A model generated the notes under the pieces. That model was not told the origin of the DNA. It worked only from the letters and a program-made list of their open reading frames with translations, and ran no database searches. Position numbers and translations under genes: made by a program. From NCBI RefSeq assembly GCF_009725985.1, contig NZ_RCNR01000013.1, positions 42,957 to 106,956 of the forward strand: DNA of 64,000 nt. Direction: 5' to 3'. This document shows positions 58,234-64,000 of the stretch, in pieces (positions within the stretch are counted from its first letter, which is position 1; each line of letters opens with the position of its first letter). The DNA comes from Zobellia amurskyensis. Its GTDB lineage: Bacteria; Bacteroidota; Bacteroidia; Flavobacteriales; Flavobacteriaceae.

Positions 58234-59723
58234 TGCAGTTAAACTCAAAAATAATATTTCATATCATGGGGTTACTGTTGCTTTGCAACGGAGGCTTTAT
58301 GTTGTTGGCTACTTTAGTTAGTGGTATCTATGAAGATGGTGCTACTTTAAGTATTGCTCTTGCTGCAATAACAACCATGTTTGTAGGTACGTTTGCGATG
58401 TTCTATACGAGAGGGCACAAAAAGGAGGTAAAGCGGCGCGAGGGTTATATTATTGTAACCTTTGGTTGGTTGGTAATGTCCTTTTCAGGGATGCTGCCCT
58501 ATCTGTTTTCAGGAGCAATACCTACAGTTACCAATGCTTTTTTTGAGACCGTATCTGGCTATACCACAACAGGAGCTTCAATTTTAGATGATATAGAAGT
58601 ATTACCGGAAGGCTTACTATTTTGGCGAAGTCTTACGCACTGGATAGGGGGTATGGGTATCATTGTTTTGGCTATTGCCATCTTGCCTTTGTTGGGTATT
58701 GGTGGTATGCAATTATTTGCCGCGGAAGCACCAGGGCCCAGTGCTGATAAATTACATCCCCGAATTACGGATACCGCAAAGCGACTTTGGTTAATATATG
58801 TGGGTTATACATTGGCCGAAACCGTGCTTTTGAAATTGGCTGGTATGAGCTTTTTTGATGCCATTAACCATTCGTTGGCCACATTGTCTACAGGTGGATT
58901 TTCCACTAAGAACCTGAGTGTCGCCTATTGGAACGACCAGCCTTTAATACAGTATATTATTATCCTGTTTATGTTTCTAGCGGGAAGCAACTTTGTACTA
59001 AGTTACTTTGCTTTTAAGGGTAAGGTGCAAAGGGTTTTAAAAGATGAAGAGTTTAGGTACTATACCGGTTTTGTGGTGATATTTACTATTGTCGCAGCTT
59101 TGGTGGTTTATTTAAAAGCGGAAGTACCGGTTACGGAGTATCACCCTATGGTGTTCGGGAGTGCAGAGAGTTCGTTCAGGCATACCTTGTTTCAAGTTAT
59201 TTCTGTAATAACTACTACGGGTTTTGTTTCGGCAGATTTTACAAGTTGGACACCTTTCTTAACTGTTTTCTTTTTTGGGTTGATGTTTTTAGGAGGTTCG
59301 GCCGGTTCTACTTCGGGGGGTATTAAAGTGATGCGCCACGTTCTTATTATTAAAAACGGACTGTTAGAGTTTAAACGAACTTTGCATCCCAATGCAATCA
59401 TTCCTGTGCGGTACAATAATAAGACCGTGAAAGAACAGATTGTCTATAATATTATCGCCTTTTTTGTACTCTATATGCTATTGTTCATAATCGGGGCATT
59501 GGTGTTAGGGGCAATGGGTATTGATTTTGTAACCGCCATTGGTGGTTCTGCTTCTTCTTTGGGTAATGTGGGTCCGGCGTTTGGAGGGCTTTATCCTCTA
59601 AGTAATTTTAACGGCCTGCCCGATGCTGCAAAATGGTGGTGTGGCTTTCTTATGCTAGCAGGTAGATTGGAGCTCTTTACGGTTCTTATTCTGCTTACTC
59701 CGTATTTCTGGAAGCGTACTTGA
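58233..59723 (+). CDS. trkH: Potassium uptake channel subunit TrkH
   Basis: The 496-residue inner membrane K+ transporter has four membrane-pore-membrane repeats with selectivity-filter-like segments VSGYTTTGASIL, LSTGGFSTKN, ITTTGFVSADF and GSASSLGNVGPA. It forms a complex with TrkA. The 16-residue N-terminal helix ends near the standard first pore repeat; the length is standard. No terminator is seen directly after it. Confidence 0.95.
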   Translation: MQLNSKIIFHIMGLLLLCNGGFMLLATLVSGIYEDGATLSIALAAITTMFVGTFAMFYTRGHKKEVKRREGYIIVTFGWLVMSFSGMLPYLFSGAIPTVTNAFFETVSGYTTTGASILDDIEVLPEGLLFWRSLTHWIGGMGIIVLAIAILPLLGIGGMQLFAAEAPGPSADKLHPRITDTAKRLWLIYVGYTLAETVLLKLAGMSFFDAINHSLATLSTGGFSTKNLSVAYWNDQPLIQYIIILFMFLAGSNFVLSYFAFKGKVQRVLKDEEFRYYTGFVVIFTIVAALVVYLKAEVPVTEYHPMVFGSAESSFRHTLFQVISVITTTGFVSADFTSWTPFLTVFFFGLMFLGGSAGSTSGGIKVMRHVLIIKNGLLEFKRTLHPNAIIPVRYNNKTVKEQIVYNIIAFFVLYMLLFIIGALVLGAMGIDFVTAIGGSASSLGNVGPAFGGLYPLSNFNGLPDAAKWWCGFLMLAGRLELFTVLILLTPYFWKRT

Positions 59724-59964
59724 TCGTAGTTACATTACATCGTATTCTGAAGAATAACTTCTGCAATGCCGTTGATTTAAGTTGGGATAGCTAGCTTGTT
59801 GTATTCGTATTTCTGATATACACTAGAGCTTAATTTTCCAGCGGTACAAATCTAATGGCCAATTATAATACGGTTCCTTCCAAATACACATATTCACATT
59901 ATTTTTTGTAATTAAAATCTTACATTGTGTTGTTTTTCGAAGTAATGTTCAATTAGTCTTAGTT

Positions 59965-59978
59965 CATCTAATTAGATG
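59965..59978. repeat. Perfect 14-base palindrome CATCTAATTAGATG
   Basis: Two 7-base arms without a spacer, about 11 bases before the near-consensus -7 box. The position fits an operator for a dimeric regulator of the downstream gene. Confidence 0.5.
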
Positions 59979-59988
59979 TCTTCATAAC

Positions 59989-59996
59989 TATCTTTT
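59989..59996 (+). promoter_or_regulatory. Near-consensus -7 box before the metzincin-like gene
   Basis: TATCTTTT differs from TAnnTTTG at the last base. It would start transcription near 60002 and give an 85-base leader that carries the hairpin at 60016-60044. Confidence 0.35.
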
Positions 59997-60015
59997 TCAA
60001 CCGTCCCCCTTATTG

Positions 60016-60044
60016 AGGAATACAGATTCGCTATTCCTTTTTTT
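60016..60044 (+). terminator. Terminator-like hairpin in the leader of the metzincin-like gene
   Basis: AGGAATA (60016-60022) pairs with TATTCCT (60032-60038), followed directly by T residues to 60044. It sits 42 bases before the ATG on the same strand, so it either ends the trkAH transcript or acts as an attenuator. Confidence 0.6.
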
Positions 60045-60086
60045 GGTCTGTAATCGTTATTAATACTAATATAAAAGACGCTTATT

Positions 60087-62240
60087 ATGGGAAAAAAAGT
60101 TTTAGATTCAAGTATCGAAAATGTTGTTGAACTCAACCAGGAAATGACTCCTGCAGAATTGCAACAACAGGCTGAGTTTTTACCACTCTGGTTTAAGAGC
60201 AGTGGTCTTTACGTTAAGAAAAGCAAGTTCTTCCCGGTATTTCCAAAAATACCTATCAAGGTTAAACCTACAGGAGTTCAGAGCGCAATAGATTTGGATG
60301 TTCTGAACGAAGAAGAACGCGCAAGTCTGCCAATATTGCCATTCTTTTCGTATGAAGAGTTTAGGCTTGATATTGATGGTCAGTATCCACTTATGACCGC
60401 TAGCGGTTTTTTGAGGTTTCCGGGTGTGCATTATGTGGCTAAATTGAGTAAATCAGGTAATGGCTATTTGGGTAAAATTTGGTACAAACATGGTAATGTA
60501 GCCTCTTTTGGATACAAGTATCTTAAAATAGAATTATCCAACTCCTTTATTCCTAGAAACAAAAAGGCAACTGTTACTTTTTATGGGGGAGGCAAAACAA
60601 AGAAAGTATCTAAGTATAGTTTTAGTAGCACTTATTTTAGAAAAGTAGATTTTGAATTTGATTGTGAGGAAGGTGTACAACCTGTATTTAATATCAATAC
60701 ACATGACCACCCTAATAGACCGTCAGACCTTAACAATGAAAGTCTAAGTCTGGAGAAAGTGTACCAACGGGCAGGCTTTAATGTTTCGCGTTCAGGAGAT
60801 AATGCTGTTCAATCTTCATTAAAGGGAGCCAATGGAAAGTGGAGCAATATGGAAATGCATGATGCCATGCAGGCGTACTGGTCAAAATTCAGCGCTGCAC
60901 CAAAGTGGGCTTTATGGACATTTTTTGCTAAACAACATGATATAGGGCCAAACCTTGGTGGAATTATGTTTGATGATATAGGGCCAAATCATAGACAAGG
61001 TACTGCTATATTCTACGATTCATTTATAAATAATGCTCCAACGGGAGATGCTAACCCAACTGCATATGTTAAGCGGTCTAAATTTTGGACAGCCGCCCAT
61101 GAAATGGGTCATGCGTTCAATTTGGCCCATTCTTGGCAGAAGAACTACCCCGGTTTTGGATTTTCGTGGATTCCTTTAGCTAATAATCCAGAAGACCGGA
61201 GTTTTATGAACTACCCCTATAATGTGAGTGGTGGTCAAAGTGCCTTTTATTCTGATTTTGAATTTAGGTTTACTGATAACGAACTGTTATTCTTAAGACA
61301 TGCTCCCAATGATTTTGTGGAGATGGGCAATAGTGATTGGTTCGATAATCATGCGGTAGAACAGGAAAGAGTAGCTACGGATAATCAGTTGACATTAGAA
61401 ATCAATATAGCGCAAGAAAGCAATACGGTAGAGTTTTTAGAGCCGGTTTATTTAGAGCTTACCTTACGTAATACGTCAGGCTCACCTATGGCTTTGGACA
61501 AAAGGTTGATCGACACCCTTAAAAACGTTTTAATTCTTGTAGAAGGACCGAATGGGAAAACCATGAAAGTTCGCAGTTTTGTGGAATATCTTTTTGATAA
61601 AAAAGAAGAGATTCTACTTCCGAACGAGAGTATGAACCATAAACATTTTATTTCTGCAGGACCTGATGGTTGGTACATAAAAGATAGTGGAAGCTATAAA
61701 ATCACAGCTCTGGTAGCAAACAATGAACAAATGTACGGTTCTGGTGTTCTGAACCTTGAAGTGCTTTTACCTAAAACAAGTGAATCTCAGTTGTTGGCAA
61801 ATCAATATTTTACAGAAGAAGTAGCCCGTGTTCTATTTTTTAACGGTAGTAAAGTTTTAAGGTCCGGTAACGATGTTTTGGAAAAGGTGGTTGAAACCGT
61901 ACCAGAAAGCAATGCTTCTGTACATGCGGCCATGGCGCTGGCCATGCCTTTAATGAAGGATTATAAAATGATGAATTTTGAAGAAGATACCCCTAAAGCA
62001 ATGGCTAAAAGTGCTGCGGAGGAGAATGGTGATTTCGTGACGATTAAGGCGGATCAAAAGAAAGCTAAAGCCCTCATTGATAAGGCTACCTCTAGAACAG
62101 AGCAATTTGCAAAAACCTATGGAGCTGTTTCTAGCCAAGGACATTTGAACGAGGTAATCGACTTTATGAAGTCTAACGATAAAAGTGATAAACCTAATAA
62201 AATTCAAAAAGTACTTAGTAAGTACCTAAAGGAGAATTAG
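60087..62240 (+). CDS. Large metzincin-like zinc metalloprotein, no recognised family
   Basis: I do not recognise the 717-residue protein as a whole. Residues 338-348 read HEMGHAFNLAH, a metzincin-type zinc motif HExxHxxNxxH with Asn345 in place of the usual Gly. A Met-turn (SFMNYPYN, Met374) follows 26 residues after the last His. An N-terminal beta-rich part (about 90-210), a second beta-rich part (about 420-570) and a helical Lys/Glu-rich end frame the catalytic core. There is no signal peptide, lipobox or C-terminal type IX sorting domain. A cytoplasmic protease or a cargo of a signal-free export route are both possible (inference). It stands alone between trkH and the aminotransferase. 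Confidence 0.85.
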   Translation: MGKKVLDSSIENVVELNQEMTPAELQQQAEFLPLWFKSSGLYVKKSKFFPVFPKIPIKVKPTGVQSAIDLDVLNEEERASLPILPFFSYEEFRLDIDGQYPLMTASGFLRFPGVHYVAKLSKSGNGYLGKIWYKHGNVASFGYKYLKIELSNSFIPRNKKATVTFYGGGKTKKVSKYSFSSTYFRKVDFEFDCEEGVQPVFNINTHDHPNRPSDLNNESLSLEKVYQRAGFNVSRSGDNAVQSSLKGANGKWSNMEMHDAMQAYWSKFSAAPKWALWTFFAKQHDIGPNLGGIMFDDIGPNHRQGTAIFYDSFINNAPTGDANPTAYVKRSKFWTAAHEMGHAFNLAHSWQKNYPGFGFSWIPLANNPEDRSFMNYPYNVSGGQSAFYSDFEFRFTDNELLFLRHAPNDFVEMGNSDWFDNHAVEQERVATDNQLTLEINIAQESNTVEFLEPVYLELTLRNTSGSPMALDKRLIDTLKNVLILVEGPNGKTMKVRSFVEYLFDKKEEILLPNESMNHKHFISAGPDGWYIKDSGSYKITALVANNEQMYGSGVLNLEVLLPKTSESQLLANQYFTEEVARVLFFNGSKVLRSGNDVLEKVVETVPESNASVHAAMALAMPLMKDYKMMNFEEDTPKAMAKSAAEENGDFVTIKADQKKAKALIDKATSRTEQFAKTYGAVSSQGHLNEVIDFMKSNDKSDKPNKIQKVLSKYLKEN
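60937..60988 (+). repeat. Pair of identical 16-base repeats in the metzincin-like gene
   Basis: ATGATATAGGGCCAAA occurs at 60937-60952 and 60973-60988, spaced 36 bases (12 codons). It encodes the repeated DIGPN peptide shortly before the zinc motif. Confidence 0.8.
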
Positions 62241-62262
62241 GGTAAGGATGGTGTTGTAAACA

Positions 62263-62294
62263 AAAAGGTGACCATTTTTTAATGGTCACCTTTT
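62263..62294. terminator. Bidirectional terminator
   Basis: AAAAGGTGACCATT/AATGGTCACCTTTT is a perfect 14-bp stem with loop TTTT between the convergent metzincin-like and aminotransferase genes. A and T flanks serve both directions. Confidence 0.85.
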
Positions 62295-62318
62295 ATATTT
62301 TATCTATCTCAGAATATA

Positions 62319-63527
62319 TTATTCAAGTGCCTTTTCAATTCTAGAAATAGCTTCTCTAATTTCTTTTTCCGCTGCAGCATAAGAAATACGGATACAATTT
62401 CCGTTTCCAAAAGCATCACCGGTAACGGTGGCTACATTGGCATATTCCAAAAGGTACATGGCAAAATCAGAAGCATTATTTATGGTAACGCCGTTCAAGG
62501 TTTTTCCAAAATAAGCAGTTACATCAGGATAAACGTAAAATGCGCCATCTGGCTCGTTACATTTAAACCCATCAATAGCATTCAAAAGTTCAAGAATGAT
62601 TGCTCTACGTTCTTTAAACTCGTCTACCATATATTTTATACGGTCTGGCGACTCAACCAAGGCAGTAATTACCGCACGTTGTGCTATACAGTTGGCTCCA
62701 CTGGTAACTTGCCCTTGTAGTTTGTTACAAGCGCGAGCTAAATAAGTTGGACCTCCAATATAGCCAATACGCCATCCAGTCATAGCAAAGGCTTTGGCAA
62801 CGCCATTTACGGTAACGGTACGGTCAAACATATCGTCAAATGCAGCCATGGAGGCATGTTCGGTAACACCGTAATTTATGTGTTCGTAAATCTCATCACT
62901 AACCACTATGATCTGTGGGTGTTTTTGCAAAACATCTGCTAAAGCGCGTAGCTCCTCTTTACTGTATATGGAGCCACTTGGGTTACAAGGAGAGCTGTAC
63001 CAAAGCATTTTCGTTTTTGGTGTAATAGCAGCTTCCAATTGCTCTGGAGTCATTTTAAAATCGCTTTCTAAGCTTGTAGCGACCTCTACAGGAACACCAT
63101 CGGCTAGTTTTACGATATCGCTATAGCTTACCCAGTAAGGACATGGCAAAATAACTTCATCCCCTTCGTTCAAAACAACTTGTGCAATATTATATAAGGC
63201 TTGTTTAGCACCGGTTGATACAACAATTTGAGAAGGCTCATAACTGATGCCGTTGTCTCTCTTGAATTTGGTGATGATGGCATCCTTCAAATCTACATAC
63301 CCATCTACAGGTGTGTAAGAATTGTAATCTTCGTTTATAGCCTTTATAGCGGCTTCTTTGATATAATCAGGTGTATTGAAATCCGGTTCACCCAAACTTA
63401 AACCGATAATGTCTTTTCCCGCTGCACGTAATTCTCGTGCTTTAGCAGCCATTTCCAAAGTAGCCGAAGGAGTAAGGCTGTTGATACGGTCAGAAAGTTG
63501 ATTTTTTGTAGCAGTTGATGATGTCAT
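62319..63527 (-). CDS. Class I aminotransferase, aspartate aminotransferase type
   Basis: The 402-residue PLP enzyme has the fold-type I signatures: LSLGEPDFNTPDYI at the N-terminus, YSSPCNPSGSIYSKEEL, SDEIYEHINYG and the PLP-lysine motif VNGVAKAFAMTGWRIGY, plus the late C-terminal Arg in GNCIRISYA. It most likely interconverts aspartate/oxaloacetate and glutamate (AspC-type, subgroup Ib). Arogenate/prephenate-type activity in the same family cannot be excluded. It appears monocistronic. Confidence 0.92.
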   Translation of the reverse strand: MTSSTATKNQLSDRINSLTPSATLEMAAKARELRAAGKDIIGLSLGEPDFNTPDYIKEAAIKAINEDYNSYTPVDGYVDLKDAIITKFKRDNGISYEPSQIVVSTGAKQALYNIAQVVLNEGDEVILPCPYWVSYSDIVKLADGVPVEVATSLESDFKMTPEQLEAAITPKTKMLWYSSPCNPSGSIYSKEELRALADVLQKHPQIIVVSDEIYEHINYGVTEHASMAAFDDMFDRTVTVNGVAKAFAMTGWRIGYIGGPTYLARACNKLQGQVTSGANCIAQRAVITALVESPDRIKYMVDEFKERRAIILELLNAIDGFKCNEPDGAFYVYPDVTAYFGKTLNGVTINNASDFAMYLLEYANVATVTGDAFGNGNCIRISYAAAEKEIREAISRIEKALE

Positions 63528-63618
63528 AATAAAACTAAGGTTAGTACACGGAATAACTTTGGTAAATTGTTTGTTGCTATCTTGGTTATTCGTGTTAATA
63601 AAGTTTCTTTAATTGCGT

Positions 63619-64000
63619 CTATTGCAGGTTTAGGGTAGGTCTTTTACCCAGTTCCTTTAAATGTTTAAAGTGCGAAATTATAGCTTTTCGAGTAGTTTTA
63701 TACTCGTGATAGGGCAAATTAAACTCCTTTGCAGTTTCTTTCACAATTTCTGCAATTTTTGTGTAATGTACATGGCTGATATTAGGGAAAATATGATGTT
63801 CCACTTGGTGGTTCAATCCTCCTGTAAACCAATTAACTACCTTGTTTTTTGTTCCGAAATTCACTGTTGTGAATAATTGGTGAATTGCCCATGTGTTTTT
63901 CATGGTTCCCGTTTCATCGGGTAGTGGGGTGTCTGCGTCATCAACAATATGTGCCAGCTGGAAAACTACACTTAAAATAACCCCTGCTACATAGTGCATG
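63619..64000 (-). CDS. Fatty acid desaturase, C-terminal part (5' end outside the window)
   Basis: The last 126-127 residues of a membrane di-iron desaturase are visible; the start lies beyond position 64000. The third His box reads LNHQVEHHIFPNISHVHY, with a preceding membrane segment (HYVAGVILSVVFQLAHIV). The QxxHH form resembles acyl-CoA or acyl-lipid front-end desaturases rather than delta-9 soluble enzymes. The chain position is unknown. It should insert double bonds into membrane lipid acyl chains. Confidence 0.85.
   Translation of the reverse strand, partial: MHYVAGVILSVVFQLAHIVDDADTPLPDETGTMKNTWAIHQLFTTVNFGTKNKVVNWFTGGLNHQVEHHIFPNISHVHYTKIAEIVKETAKEFNLPYHEYKTTRKAIISHFKHLKELGKRPTLNLQ

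Larger units (their letters stand above)
59724..60086. other. 363-base intergenic region with palindrome and hairpin
   Basis: No protein gene is credible here. The region holds a 14-base palindrome (59965-59978), a near-consensus -7 box TATCTTTT (59989-59996) and a terminator-like hairpin (60016-60044). It separates trkH from the metzincin-like gene and may contain a small RNA or a regulatory leader. Confidence 0.6.

Noticed and set aside
59724..60086. Protein-coding gene in the trkH downstream gap
   Set aside because: All frames are short or broken by stops and none has a recognisable start or protein pattern.
60087..62240. Type IX-secreted peptidase
   Set aside because: The protein has neither a Sec signal peptide nor a C-terminal sorting domain, both of which type IX cargo needs.

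Overview
The window looks like chromosomal core DNA of a marine flavobacterium (phylum Bacteroidota, family Flavobacteriaceae). Evidence: low GC content, gliding/type IX secretion genes gldB, gldC and porT/sprT, a short primary sigma factor, several perfect TAnnTTTG -7 boxes (the Bacteroidota promoter signature), a TamL-type lipoprotein, and a dcw cluster in the Bacteroidota order without murB or ddl. The gene content resembles Zobellia/Maribacter-like genomes, but the species cannot be fixed from the sequence alone. No CRISPR array, prophage, integrase, insertion sequence, rRNA or recognisable defence island was found.

Layout. 1-7.8 kb: a truncated atypical response regulator (Glu at the phospho-acceptor site), nadE divergent from gldB-gldC, an apparent operon of a class B1 metallo-beta-lactamase-like lipoprotein, a PhoD-like phosphatase and a pirin, a small conserved unknown protein, then engB and an alpha/beta hydrolase. 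7.8-23.6 kb: the division and cell wall cluster mraZ-rsmH-ftsL-ftsI-murE-mraY-murD-ftsW-murG-murC-ftsQ-ftsA-ftsZ, preceded by three exact 10-bp-phased GTGGTAA repeats that look like the MraZ operator. 23.6-26.8 kb: yqeY-like gene, tRNA-Arg(UCG), a dihydrouridine synthase and a DUF1624-like membrane protein.

26.9-38.1 kb: a divalent-metal efflux block. It has a Cys/His-rich small protein, a CzcA-type RND pump fused to its own TolC-like outer-membrane factor, a His-rich membrane-fusion lipoprotein and a Zn/Cd-type P1B-ATPase. A TonB-dependent-receptor-like barrel and a PepSY-type membrane protein follow. Together these would move metal from cytoplasm to periplasm (ATPase) and from periplasm or inner membrane to outside (RND tripartite system).

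38.1-59.7 kb: a TPR sensor kinase/response regulator pair, then mostly housekeeping genes: rpe-ypdA, add, trmL, a VF530-family gene, rpoD, pnp, rpsO, fbaA-accD-lipoprotein, tamL, a SpoU-type rRNA methyltransferase, porT, menG/ubiE and trkA-trkH. The AccD lacks all four zinc-ribbon cysteines. 59.7-64 kb: a 363-bp intergenic region with a palindrome and a terminator-like hairpin leads into a large unrecognised metzincin-like protein without a signal peptide. It is followed by an aspartate-type aminotransferase and the C-terminal part of a fatty-acid desaturase running off the window.

The strongest leads for something not well described are the metzincin-like protein and its leader, the RND-OMF fusion with an embedded signal peptide, the Glu-54 response regulator, and the MBL-PhoD-pirin operon. 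None of them amounts to a proven new system from sequence alone.
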